NCBI GenBank assembly: GCA_964396655.1
Contig: CAYNFP010000005.1
Coordinates: forward strand, 69,985 to 133,984
DNA from: CAYNFP01 sp964396655
GTDB lineage: Bacteria; Bacillota_I; Bacilli_A; RF39; UBA660
Reading direction: 5' to 3'
DNA length: 64,000 bases
In this document: piece by piece, positions 17,960-26,936 of the stretch
Numbering within the stretch: the first letter of the stretch is position 1
How the letters are laid out: every line of letters starts with the position of its first letter
The notes under the pieces: model-generated
Told to the model about the DNA's origin: nothing
Database searches by the model: none
What the model saw: only the letters and a program-made list of their open reading frames with translations
Made by a program: the position numbers and the translations under genes

Positions 17960-20423
17960 CAAGATATATATTTTTTACATAAGCAGTACCTTCTGAACCA
18001 TAATTGCCATAAACATAAAAATGAGTTAAATCTGCTGCGCTTAAAGTTGAAGGAGTTGTAATTGTAGCTTGTTTAGTTACCCACTTATTTAAATTATTAG
18101 AAATAGTTGTAAAAGTATACCAAACGCTCCCAAATTCCCAAGTGCTTGTACTTGAATTATAATAATAAATACCGCCAACTATTTGATGATTAATAGCATT
18201 GTCATAAATATCCATAGTTACTACATAGGTAGTACTTGAAGTTATTGTCCCAGCACTAAAAGATTGATTTATTCCAATCCATCTATTAGGTATACCTATA
18301 ACTGAATTTAAATTTGGAAATACCATTACATTATATCCAAAAGGAGCATTATCAAATCTGGCGTGATAGCCTAAATTTGGTGATGTAACACCAGAATTAT
18401 ACCCGCCGAACCAATTTGTTGGCACTATAGCTGGATTTCTATTTAATGAATTGTCCCAAGCATATGTGGTTGTGGTATAACTTGAAAAATCACTATTAGT
18501 TAATATATTTGGATATCTAAAAATTGGCACTAAATCAACAGACTCGTCATAAGCGCTAACTCTTTTCCCTTGGCTCGTTTCTGCATCAACATTAGCTATA
18601 ACAGGAGTCCAAGTACTATTATCGCTTGATACATATGTTGTATTATTATAATAAGTTCTTCCGCCTTCCCAATAATGCCAAACAGCCACTTCATCCAAAT
18701 CATATGTTTGGGTTAAATCAACTGTTACACATTGAAGTCCCGTAGTTGATGCGCCAGCATAAACGCTCGAAGTTATATTTCCATCTGTTATTCTACTATA
18801 AGGAGAGATTTCACTCTCTGCAACAGTCCCGGTAACTGTTTTTCCATATGCAACGTTTAAACCATTATAAATTGCTTGTAATTCCACCCAGTGACCATAA
18901 GTATTAGCCGTACTGCCGTTAACACAATCTTTTATATATCTCACATCATCTAAATCAGTATTTGTTCTTGTTGGTTTAAGTCCCACAAATGTTATTTTAG
19001 CTTTCCCATTACCACTTCTTACACCAGAAGTCATTTCAGAATTTATAAAATATTTGCCGCTATAATGAATAGTATTATTAGTTGCTGTTACTGATGATGC
19101 GCTAAATACTGCATTTACTCCAGAATATCCACTTATAAATGATGCCCCCCCGGCACCAGAGCCCACAACACCACTATTATAAGCGGCACCACCACCACCA
19201 TAGTAGCCGCCACCGCCACCACCACCATGGCCCCCATTGCTATTTCCTCCAGCACCAAATGTACCTGCATATCCATTGACAGCCCCAGCTCCACCGGCAC
19301 CTCCAGTTGTTTGGGTTCCGCCACCAGCAACGGTATAAGAATATGAACCACTATTATATACTCCACCAGCATTACCTATTAAAGCGCCGCCATTACCACC
19401 GGCCGAACCGTTAATAAAACCATCGGCGCCACCACCCCCGGCTGCAGTCATAATTCTAGAATTTAGCGAAGTAGTATTATTCCAATCACCAGATACCAGT
19501 CTTATATCAGTTGCTCCGCCTCCGGATTTTGGATCGTAATTCCATCCGGCATTACCCCCACCATTAAAGGTGTTAGAACTAATTCCAGTTCCGCTTTGGC
19601 CAACATAAACATATAGATTTTCACCTTTAGTTAAATAAATCTCACCAGAAGTATAAGCACCAGTTCCACCTAATAATGTTAATCCAGAAGAAGTACCAAT
19701 ACTATTGCCCCCACTGGCTCCCCATAATTCTACATTATAATAACCTGTTGCTGGAACCTCAAAAGTTTGATAATCTCCGGTATAAGAATATTCTTTTTCT
19801 AAGTCAAGCGATGCAGTATCTGCAAAAGCGTATGTGCTATGCAAACCGCTTGAATCTTCAGGATAATAATAAGCTACTGCATTTACAAGACCATAGAAAG
19901 TTTCTCCTATAAAATCATTATCCATGTTTTCTCCGCCCCAAAGCATAAGATTTATTATTTTGCTTTCTCCGGGATCAAGAGTTATTGTATCTAACACAAA
20001 TTGTGAATTTTCTCCATAATCATCTATTGTATATTCAACATCTGTAGATAATTTATATGCAACCCTCATTTTACTGTAATCATAAGTATTGCTAGCATTT
20101 GTCCCTAAATATACATATACAGTTAATGTAACAGTTCCAGAATTAGTTAATATAAAAGAATATGGCGAAGTTTCTAAACCTTCCATATCTGTCATGGGAT
20201 ACATATCTGTTTGTATTACATTGCCTATATTTTCTTCTGTTCCAGCGCAGCTAGAATCAGTACACATTTCAAATAATAAATCTCCGAAAGATAGAACCCC
20301 AAGTTCATTTTCCTCTACATTCATATATATAGCGTAAGTGACACCAAAAAAAGTTATTGATATTAAAATAGCTGAAATTATTGTTATAAAGATTTCTTTT
20401 TTAATTAACTTTTTTAAGTTCAT
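17949..20423 (-). CDS. large secreted glycine-rich / discoidin-like surface protein
   Basis: 824 residues. An N-terminal anchor or signal segment (IISAILISITFFGVTYAIYM) resembles SipW-dependent signal peptides of TasA-like proteins. Residues about 40-190 form a beta domain like the three small neighbours. Residues about 210-480 form a glycine-rich domain (GGHGGGGGGGYYGGGG), followed by an F5/8 type C (discoidin)-like module (about 490-640; HWVELQAIYNGLNVAYGK, VTVDLTQTYDLDEVAVWHYW) and a C-terminal carbohydrate-binding-like beta module. No sorting motif. GC is locally raised by Gly/Ala codons. Probably a matrix or adhesion protein processed by the SipW-like peptidase nearby. Confidence 0.7.
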   Translation of the reverse strand: MNLKKLIKKEIFITIISAILISITFFGVTYAIYMNVEENELGVLSFGDLLFEMCTDSSCAGTEENIGNVIQTDMYPMTDMEGLETSPYSFILTNSGTVTLTVYVYLGTNASNTYDYSKMRVAYKLSTDVEYTIDDYGENSQFVLDTITLDPGESKIINLMLWGGENMDNDFIGETFYGLVNAVAYYYPEDSSGLHSTYAFADTASLDLEKEYSYTGDYQTFEVPATGYYNVELWGASGGNSIGTSSGLTLLGGTGAYTSGEIYLTKGENLYVYVGQSGTGISSNTFNGGGNAGWNYDPKSGGGATDIRLVSGDWNNTTSLNSRIMTAAGGGGADGFINGSAGGNGGALIGNAGGVYNSGSYSYTVAGGGTQTTGGAGGAGAVNGYAGTFGAGGNSNGGHGGGGGGGYYGGGGAAYNSGVVGSGAGGASFISGYSGVNAVFSASSVTATNNTIHYSGKYFINSEMTSGVRSGNGKAKITFVGLKPTRTNTDLDDVRYIKDCVNGSTANTYGHWVELQAIYNGLNVAYGKTVTGTVAESEISPYSRITDGNITSSVYAGASTTGLQCVTVDLTQTYDLDEVAVWHYWEGGRTYYNNTTYVSSDNSTWTPVIANVDAETSQGKRVSAYDESVDLVPIFRYPNILTNSDFSSYTTTTYAWDNSLNRNPAIVPTNWFGGYNSGVTSPNLGYHARFDNAPFGYNVMVFPNLNSVIGIPNRWIGINQSFSAGTITSSTTYVVTMDIYDNAINHQIVGGIYYYNSSTSTWEFGSVWYTFTTISNNLNKWVTKQATITTPSTLSAADLTHFYVYGNYGSEGTAYVKNIYLVKK

Positions 20424-20487
20424 GAAATTCTCCTATATTTTTCCACTATAATTTTACAATAAAAAGATATCAAAATCAATGTTATAT

Positions 20488-20526
20488 AAAAATAAAATTT
20501 GCTAAATAACAGCAAATTTTATTTTT
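20488..20526 (-). terminator. terminator after the 166-residue membrane-protein gene
   Basis: A perfect stem of 15 pairs (AAAATAAAATTTGCT / AGCAAATTTTATTTT) with a 7-nt loop; it includes the stop codon at 20502. Confidence 0.75.
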
Positions 20527-21002
20527 ATATTTTTATCTTTTTTTAAATCTTTTGTCCATACGTAATAATAATATTTAATGGTTTCTTTAGAATTAATCTC
20601 TTTTTCATCTATTTTAAAATAAATATATTCATCTGTATTATCATAATATAAATCTTTTAATTGACTTACTTTCGTACCATTAGAAAATAAAATATTATCA
20701 TAATTAGTTCCTACTTTTAATAAAAGATATATGTTATATGAATCTTTTTCGTTTTTATAAGATGTAATAAAAGCCATATTTCTTTCACGTATTGCTTCTT
20801 CATAAGTTTCTGCATAAATATATTTTTTTGAATTAGTTATCACTACTTCACTATCTTTTATATTAGAATAATGATTTGCAACTTTTGCTAAAGTTGGATT
20901 ACTAATATATTCCCACAAAGGAATAGTTGCCATAAGAAATGTTACAATTAACACTATTTCTAATAATAATTTTTTAATTTCAAAATTAATTTTACTTTTC
21001 AT
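20502..21002 (-). CDS. single-span membrane protein of the SipW/TasA-like locus
   Basis: 166 residues: a membrane segment near residues 11-30 (LLLEIVLIVTFLMATIPLW), then an outer beta-rich domain with no Cys. No family is recognised. ATG 21002 follows GGGGG; an in-frame TTG at 21014 is less likely. It lies between the signal peptidase and the large surface protein, each with its own terminator, and could be another substrate or an assembly factor. The outer domain resembles the short beta domains of TasA-like proteins only in size. Confidence 0.5.
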   Translation of the reverse strand: MKSKINFEIKKLLLEIVLIVTFLMATIPLWEYISNPTLAKVANHYSNIKDSEVVITNSKKYIYAETYEEAIRERNMAFITSYKNEKDSYNIYLLLKVGTNYDNILFSNGTKVSQLKDLYYDNTDEYIYFKIDEKEINSKETIKYYYYVWTKDLKKDKNIKIKFAVI

Positions 21003-21017
21003 ATTAACCCCCAAAAT

Positions 21018-21046
21018 AAAAAGTGGTTAATATTATACCACTTTTA
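21018..21046 (-). terminator. terminator of the signal peptidase gene
   Basis: AAAAGTGGT / ACCACTTTTTATTTT hairpin just downstream of the stop at 21058. Confidence 0.8.
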
Positions 21047-21057
21047 TATACATTTGT

Positions 21058-22161
21058 CTAATTGTTATCGTTATTATTAGTTTTATCTTCTTCTGGATTA
21101 TAATTTTGATTTCTAAATTCCCTTGAATTATAATAACTTAAATAATCACTGTTTTCTTCTTTGTTAACTTCTGGTTCTTGACTCAAAACTTCATTTTCAA
21201 TATTTTGAGAATTCATCAAAGTTTTATCATAAGAAAAATAGTTATCATCAATTTTATCAACCTCTTCATTTATGTATTCATTATTGTTATTATAATTTCC
21301 TAAACTAACATAATCATTATTTGAAGAATCTGTTTCATCTATATTAATAATTTCTTCATTTTCAAGAATTTCTACTTCAGGTTCTTTATTATAATTATAA
21401 ATTTCACTTTTTATTTCTTCTTCTCTATTATAAAAATTTGGTTCTTCTTTATATAAATCTGTTTCTATTTCTGATTCTTTATTATAATTATCTGTCATTA
21501 ATTCTTCTTTAGGATTATCAACTTTTGGTTCTTCTTTGTATAAGTCTGTTACCGTTCCTATATTTTCTTCACTTTTTGGTTTATTATCTTGCTTTTGATA
21601 TGTTAATATCTTTTGCTTTATAACTATCAATTTTATTATTTTATAAATATCATAAGAAATTATTGCTAGAGCCGGAATTAATATTGCTATTAACCATCCA
21701 CCCTTGCTTCCTAAAAAGAATTGAACTCTTCCTAGTTGAGGAATTTTAAAATATACTTTTCCTACAATTTTATCTTGAGTAATTGTTTCTGCATCTATTG
21801 CGGGATTATAGTCACCTTTAGTTTTAAAATTATATTGAGTTCCATTTTGAATTACCTGAATTACTCTGTGAGTAACTGTTATTCCATTAACATTTGGATT
21901 ATTTGAATAAAAGGTTATAACGTCACCAACTTTAATTTTAGAAGGCTCAGTTTTTACCGATACAACAACATCGTATACATTTATACTAGGCGTCATACTA
22001 GGACTTATAATTGTAAATAGATTAACCGGAGGTGTTGCATTATTGCTTTTAGCAATCTTTGTTGTTACAAAAACAAACAACAATGCCAGACCACATACAA
22101 TTAATATTGTTAATAATGTATAAGTAATTGTTTTAGCAAAATATTTTAAAACCTTTTTCAT
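21058..22161 (-). CDS. sipW: SipW-type signal peptidase I with long acidic tail
   Basis: Membrane signal peptidase of family S26, ER-type. The catalytic Ser lies in ISPSMTPSI and, as in SipW and eukaryotic enzymes, His (GITVTHRVIQV) takes the place of the bacterial Lys. Spans lie near residues 12-33 and 155-175. The last roughly 180 residues are a low-complexity acidic Asn/Glu/Tyr-rich tail with repeats such as LYKEEP, which is not part of known SipW proteins. In Bacillus, SipW processes TasA and TapA; here it neighbours three TasA-like genes. AAGGAG precedes ATG 22161. Confidence 0.82.
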   Translation of the reverse strand: MKKVLKYFAKTITYTLLTILIVCGLALLFVFVTTKIAKSNNATPPVNLFTIISPSMTPSINVYDVVVSVKTEPSKIKVGDVITFYSNNPNVNGITVTHRVIQVIQNGTQYNFKTKGDYNPAIDAETITQDKIVGKVYFKIPQLGRVQFFLGSKGGWLIAILIPALAIISYDIYKIIKLIVIKQKILTYQKQDNKPKSEENIGTVTDLYKEEPKVDNPKEELMTDNYNKESEIETDLYKEEPNFYNREEEIKSEIYNYNKEPEVEILENEEIINIDETDSSNNDYVSLGNYNNNNEYINEEVDKIDDNYFSYDKTLMNSQNIENEVLSQEPEVNKEENSDYLSYYNSREFRNQNYNPEEDKTNNNDNN

Positions 22162-22175
22162 TTATTCTTTTCTCC

Positions 22176-22781
22176 TTAATCTTCATATATACTTCTATCA
22201 TGTGTATACTTTTTTGATTCTACCGATAATTTACCAGCAAATTCTTTACTTTGGTTTGAATTTTGATTACTATCCATTTCATTAAGCCCAATAGTGAATG
22301 TGTAAGTATGAATATCTCCCCCCGCTTTTAAAACCCCTGTTCCTATAATATGTTCTCCAACTCCGGGGACCTCTTCAGAAACATTAGTTGTTGTCGTACC
22401 ACTATTATTTGAAGTTCCATTTAATGTATATGTAAATTCATTTTCAAATTGTTGTATAAACGTATTAGCAGTAATTGTTAAATATATAGTATAATCTATA
22501 TCAACAGTGTTTTCCGATGCTGTTATAGAGAAAACTTTAGAAATTCTTTCATTTTCTTCCATCGGGTATATATTTTCTGCATTAATTTCATTTCCATCTG
22601 TAAAAGTAACAGTTCCAAGATTAGCTACATTTACTACTATACTTGAAGCTTGTTCATTTCCGGTAACGACAATACTAAAGAAAGCATATGTTATCCCAAA
22701 CATTGCCAATATGAATAAAAATACAGTTACTATTGATAAAAACAACGTTTTATTAATGGTATTAATGTTGAGATTTTTCAT
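22176..22781 (-). CDS. TasA/camelysin-like secreted protein 1
   Basis: 201 residues with a SipW-dependent-type signal segment (LFILAMFGITYAFFSIVVTG) followed by the signature GNEQASSIVVN, shared with the next two genes. The mature part is beta-rich. TasA-family proteins form extracellular fibres in Bacillus biofilms. It lies 14 bases upstream of the signal peptidase gene and is probably co-transcribed with it. The matrix role is inferred from family and context. Confidence 0.7.
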   Translation of the reverse strand: MKNLNINTINKTLFLSIVTVFLFILAMFGITYAFFSIVVTGNEQASSIVVNVANLGTVTFTDGNEINAENIYPMEENERISKVFSITASENTVDIDYTIYLTITANTFIQQFENEFTYTLNGTSNNSGTTTTNVSEEVPGVGEHIIGTGVLKAGGDIHTYTFTIGLNEMDSNQNSNQSKEFAGKLSVESKKYTHDRSIYED

Positions 22782-22807
22782 ACTATACCCCTATTATCAA
22801 TTTTAAC

Positions 22808-22843
22808 AAAAAAAAATATATATTTCAATATTATATATTTTTT
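22808..22843 (-). terminator. terminator between TasA-like genes
   Basis: AAAAAATATATA / TATATATTTTTTTTT hairpin after the stop at 22842. Confidence 0.6.
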
Positions 22844-23447
22844 ATTGCTCTGACCAAACCTCTCCACTAGAAGTATATCTTACGCTATCATCAACTTCTA
22901 CTCTTAGTTTTCCAATAAAATTTAAGCCTTGAGCGGTATTTTGATTAGAGTTATTTTCAATTAAACCTATTCTATAAGTATATGTATGAGTATCATTTCC
23001 ATACAAAGTTCCTGTAAAAATAGGGGCTGAACTCGAAGGTGAAGGAACAGTTGCATCAAGTGTACCCAAAACAGAAAATTCACTCTCACTTGTTTTTGTT
23101 GAAGATACTATTTTATGTTGAAATTCATCGATTGAATTTGTTGCAAACTCATTTACAGTTTGGTCTAAATATACATTATATTGAATACCAACTTCAACCT
23201 CTCCTGTAGTATTTTTTATAGTAAATGTTTTTTCCATATAATCACCAGGATAAGCTTCTAATATACTAATCTCCTGACCATCTTCAAATATTACTTGTCC
23301 TAAAACCGCTGTTCTCACCATAACACTTGAAGCTTCTTCATTTCCTTTTACTGTAATTGTGAAGTACGCAAATGTAGCTCCAACCACGGCAAAAAATAAA
23401 GTTGCAATAGAAATAACAGTTAAAATTGTTGTTTGTTTCTTACTCAT
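22842..23447 (-). CDS. TasA/camelysin-like secreted protein 2
   Basis: 201 residues, paralogue of the flanking genes. Signal segment ATLFFAVVGATFAYFTITVKG, then GNEEASSVMV and VIFEDGQEISILEAYPGD, which align with the other two copies. Beta-rich mature domain. It sits between two terminators, so it is probably expressed on its own, and fibre subunits can then be made at different ratios. AAAGG precedes ATG 23447. Confidence 0.7.
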   Translation of the reverse strand: MSKKQTTILTVISIATLFFAVVGATFAYFTITVKGNEEASSVMVRTAVLGQVIFEDGQEISILEAYPGDYMEKTFTIKNTTGEVEVGIQYNVYLDQTVNEFATNSIDEFQHKIVSSTKTSESEFSVLGTLDATVPSPSSSAPIFTGTLYGNDTHTYTYRIGLIENNSNQNTAQGLNFIGKLRVEVDDSVRYTSSGEVWSEQ

Positions 23448-23511
23448 TTTTAATTCTTACCTTTCTTTTTTATTTTAACACATTATATTTTTTTTTCAAG
23501 ATTTTTTGGCA

Positions 23512-23541
23512 TAAAAAAAGTAGTTTTACACTACCCTTTAT
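23512..23541 (-). terminator. terminator after TasA-like gene 3
   Basis: AAAGGGTAGT / ACTACTTTTTTT hairpin 14 bases after the stop at 23556. Confidence 0.8.
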
Positions 23542-23555
23542 TTTTAATATTTCAA

Positions 23556-24176
23556 TTATTCAACGTAATTCTTCCAACTACTAGTTTCTGCATCCCAAGT
23601 ACGTTTGCCTGAGCCTGGAGCTACATCAACTTTTAACACTCCGGAAAAAGCTTTCCCTTGTGCCGCATTTTGATCAGAACCTGTTTCAGCAAGAGTTATT
23701 ACAAATGTATATGAATGAGTATCTACCCCATTTAATACACCCGCATCACTTAATTCATTGTCTCCGGTAGTTGAAGGAACCACTTGATCAGTAAGTGCGA
23801 TTGTTGTTCCACCCTTACTTGTTGTTCCTGTTAAAGTATATTTAAACGCACCGTCAGCAACAGAAGTTATTGTATTAGTTGTAACATTTAAAAATATTGC
23901 ATATGAAATAAGATCGGTAGCACCTTCCGTAGTATTGGCTACTGTAAAGTGTTTTGTAGCTGACCATCCCGGATAAATTTCACTAATACTTACATTATCT
24001 CCATCCGTAAATACAACATTACCAACAACAGCAGTGTTTACTACTATACTTGAAGCTTGTTCGTTACCTTGTACAGTAATACTGAAGTAGGCGAATGTAG
24101 CACCAACTATTGCTACTAATAAAGTTGCAACACCTACAACCGATAGAAAAATTGATTGACCTCTCTGATTTTCCAT
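23556..24176 (-). CDS. TasA/camelysin-like secreted protein 3
   Basis: 206 residues. Signal segment VGVATLLVAIVGATFAYFSI, then GNEQASSIVVNTAVVGNVVF and FTDGDNVSISEIYPG. The closest match to classical TasA/CalY proteins of the three copies. A strong AAGGAGGT lies 12 bases before the start, with a second AAAGG directly before it. It is monocistronic, with its own terminator and a long AT-rich upstream region shared with the divergent yfhO-like gene. Confidence 0.72.
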   Translation of the reverse strand: MENQRGQSIFLSVVGVATLLVAIVGATFAYFSITVQGNEQASSIVVNTAVVGNVVFTDGDNVSISEIYPGWSATKHFTVANTTEGATDLISYAIFLNVTTNTITSVADGAFKYTLTGTTSKGGTTIALTDQVVPSTTGDNELSDAGVLNGVDTHSYTFVITLAETGSDQNAAQGKAFSGVLKVDVAPGSGKRTWDAETSSWKNYVE

Positions 24177-24384
24177 CCTTTCGATTACCTCCTTTATAAT
24201 AACATTTTAGCACATTTTTAATCGATTTCAATAGTTTTTTTAATTTTAATACAAAAAACAACTTTTTTTGCGTTTTTTTTATTTAAAAACTTTAATTATT
24301 TTTTTAAATAAAAATTTTTAAAATTTTAGATTTTTTTATTTAATTTTTTATGATAAACTTATTAAAGTGAGGTATTTGTGATAT

Positions 24385-26919
24385 ATGAAATCGTTTTTTA
24401 AAAAATATAAAATAGAAATACTTGCATTCATTATACCCATATTAATATTTGGAATTGCATGTATATTTGGTAAAATTTGGCCATTTGGAAAAAGTTATAT
24501 TGCAGCATATGATGGTTCTGCTCAATATCCTGGATTTACAATATATTTAACAAATGTATTAAGAGGAAAAGAAAGTTTATTTTATTCATTCAAAGGTGCC
24601 CTTGGATATAATTTTTATGCTACTGCAATATATTACTTGTTTAATCCAACAAATTTACTTTCAATATTTTTTAATAAAAACAACATTATGATATTCTATA
24701 CTTTAATTGTATTTTTAAGAATTGGACTTAGCGGATTTACTATGTCAAAGTATTTAAAATATAAAGATAAAGAAGGAAAAGCAATTTTATTATTCAGTAT
24801 TGCCTATGCTTTAATGGCTTATAATGTATTGTATTTTTATAATTTTATGTATTTTGATACGGTTGTATTATTACCTTTAGTTATACTGGGATTAGAAAAA
24901 TTAATTAATGAAAATAAACCAGCACTGTATATTATATTTTTAACCATTTCTATAATTTCTAATTTTTATATAGGTTCTATGGTTTGTATTTTTTCCTTCT
25001 TATATTTTATATATAAGTTTATTTGCTTAGATAAAGAAAAAAGAAATAAGAAAATAATATGGACTTTTATAATATCATCTTTAATTTCTGGTTTAATTAC
25101 TTCGTTTGTATTAATACCTGAATTTTTTGAATTAATGGCAGGAAAAGCAAATTTGTATGGAAGCAAATATACAATTTACAATAAATGGGGAATGGATTTC
25201 TTTACCTCGTTTTATAGACTTTCAATAGCTTCTTATTCTTTAGGAGAACAAGCTAATGGAGACCCTAATATATATTGTTCTTTATTTGTTGTGGTTTATA
25301 CAATATTGTTTTTCTTTAATAAAAATATTAAAACAAAAGAAAAAGTAGCAACAGGAATTTTTATAGGATTTTTCTTATTATGTTTTAGTTATAATTTATT
25401 AGATTATGCTTGGCAATTTTTCCAAAAACCAGTATGGTATCCAAATAGATACAGTTTTGTATTTTCGTTTTTATTAATAATTACTGCTTATAAAAGCTTT
25501 TCTAATAAAGAAGATATTAAGATACATCGTTTTGCTTTAATAACAGTAACTGCTATTTTAATTGCTTTAATAGTAAACTCCGCCGTATATGCAAAAATAT
25601 TAGATCAGGACTTTAGCAAAATTATATTTTTAATTCTTTCTTGTATTTGTATACTTGAATATGTAATATCTATTAACTTAAAAAAATTAATTCCTATTTT
25701 ATTAATAATATTTATATTAGAAGTAGGAGCAACTACTGTTGTGGGAGTTAAACAAATTTCTTTTTCAAAAATCGAACCGACTTATAGTAAAACAAACGAA
25801 GATTTATCTATATCCTTTGATTATATAGAAAAAAATGATTCAACAAAAAACAATTTCTATAGACTTGATTCTAATAATTGGACAAATATAAATAATGGAG
25901 GAAGTTTTAATTATAACGCACTGATTTATTTCAATTCATTAAGAAATGGTAAAACAATGTATTTCCTTGAACATTATGGAGGATATACTGTTCAAGATGA
26001 ATGTAGTACAAGATTTAATGCAAAAAACCCTATATTTACTTCACTATTAGGCTTTAAATATATTGTATCAAGTTCAGAAGAATATTATTATGATAAGGTA
26101 TTCGATTCAACATATGATGTTTATAAAAATAATGAAGCATTAGCTCTTGGATTTATGATGAATAGCAAAATTAAAAATTTAAAATTAGAAGATAAAAAAT
26201 CTTATGAGAATTCTTCTAATATAATGAGTTACTCATTAGGAGAAGAAAATAGTTCATTAACAACTTTTGGTTATACTAGCATATTTAATTATTATGAAGC
26301 AAAAGAGGGAAAAACAACTTATGTCTACTATAACTCACAAGATGGCGGATATGTTTTTTATAAAGGGACAGTTAAAAAAGATGCATTTTTATTCTTGAAT
26401 CCTTCAATGATAGGTAAACACCAAGTTGGTTTAAAAGTAAATGATGAAGAAGAAATAAAATCATTTAATTCAAATAATTTTTCTCCGTTTTTATTAAAAG
26501 CCGGAGATAAATATGAAATAAAATTATATTTTAGTTCTTCAAAAGAAGCAAAAGAAAATTTGGACTTATATCTTTTAGATTATACTTCATATATAAATTG
26601 GATTAATGAAATGAGAAAAAATGAGTTAGAAATAATTAAATATGAAAAAGATAATTATATTAAAGGCAAAATAAATGTTACAGAAGATAAAACAACTTTA
26701 TTTACTTCAATACCTTATGATGAAGGCTGGAGTATATATGTAGATGGCAAAAAAGTAGATTACGAAATATTACTTGATACTTTTATTGGAGTAGATTTAA
26801 CAAAAGGCGAGCATATAATTGAATTTAAATATATTCCTAAAGGTTTGATTCTGGGAAGTTTAATTTCAATATTATCTTTAACGGGTGGAGTTATATATAT
26901 TAAAAGAAGAAAAAATTAA
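24385..26919 (+). CDS. yfhO: YfhO-family membrane protein
   Basis: 844-residue polytopic protein. About 12 membrane spans occupy residues 10-460, with family-like segments AAYDGSAQYPGF near the start and PVWYPNRYSFVFSF, then an outer C-terminal domain and a last span before KRRKN. YfhO-type proteins have a GT-C glycosyltransferase fold; Bacillus YfhO and Listeria GtlB-like proteins glycosylate lipoteichoic acid outside the cell. Nearby DgkB- and UgtP-like genes fit that. The only ribosome-site candidate, GAGG, is 12 bases from ATG 24385. Confidence 0.82.
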   Translation: MKSFFKKYKIEILAFIIPILIFGIACIFGKIWPFGKSYIAAYDGSAQYPGFTIYLTNVLRGKESLFYSFKGALGYNFYATAIYYLFNPTNLLSIFFNKNNIMIFYTLIVFLRIGLSGFTMSKYLKYKDKEGKAILLFSIAYALMAYNVLYFYNFMYFDTVVLLPLVILGLEKLINENKPALYIIFLTISIISNFYIGSMVCIFSFLYFIYKFICLDKEKRNKKIIWTFIISSLISGLITSFVLIPEFFELMAGKANLYGSKYTIYNKWGMDFFTSFYRLSIASYSLGEQANGDPNIYCSLFVVVYTILFFFNKNIKTKEKVATGIFIGFFLLCFSYNLLDYAWQFFQKPVWYPNRYSFVFSFLLIITAYKSFSNKEDIKIHRFALITVTAILIALIVNSAVYAKILDQDFSKIIFLILSCICILEYVISINLKKLIPILLIIFILEVGATTVVGVKQISFSKIEPTYSKTNEDLSISFDYIEKNDSTKNNFYRLDSNNWTNINNGGSFNYNALIYFNSLRNGKTMYFLEHYGGYTVQDECSTRFNAKNPIFTSLLGFKYIVSSSEEYYYDKVFDSTYDVYKNNEALALGFMMNSKIKNLKLEDKKSYENSSNIMSYSLGEENSSLTTFGYTSIFNYYEAKEGKTTYVYYNSQDGGYVFYKGTVKKDAFLFLNPSMIGKHQVGLKVNDEEEIKSFNSNNFSPFLLKAGDKYEIKLYFSSSKEAKENLDLYLLDYTSYINWINEMRKNELEIIKYEKDNYIKGKINVTEDKTTLFTSIPYDEGWSIYVDGKKVDYEILLDTFIGVDLTKGEHIIEFKYIPKGLILGSLISILSLTGGVIYIKRRKN

Positions 26920-26936
26920 CTTTTTCTTCTTTTTTA
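26902..26936. terminator. bidirectional terminator
   Basis: AAAAGAAGAAAAA / TTTTTCTTCTTTTTT hairpin between the convergent yfhO and acyl-CoA synthetase genes. Confidence 0.8.

Noticed and set aside
19133..19372. Open frame inside the glycine-rich coding region in another frame
   Set aside because: It is a by-product of GGN/GCN repeats in the surface-protein gene; no ribosome site or domain.
24064..24261. 65-codon minus-strand frame overlapping the start of the third TasA-like gene
   Set aside because: It overlaps a well-supported signal peptide in another frame and its product is low complexity.
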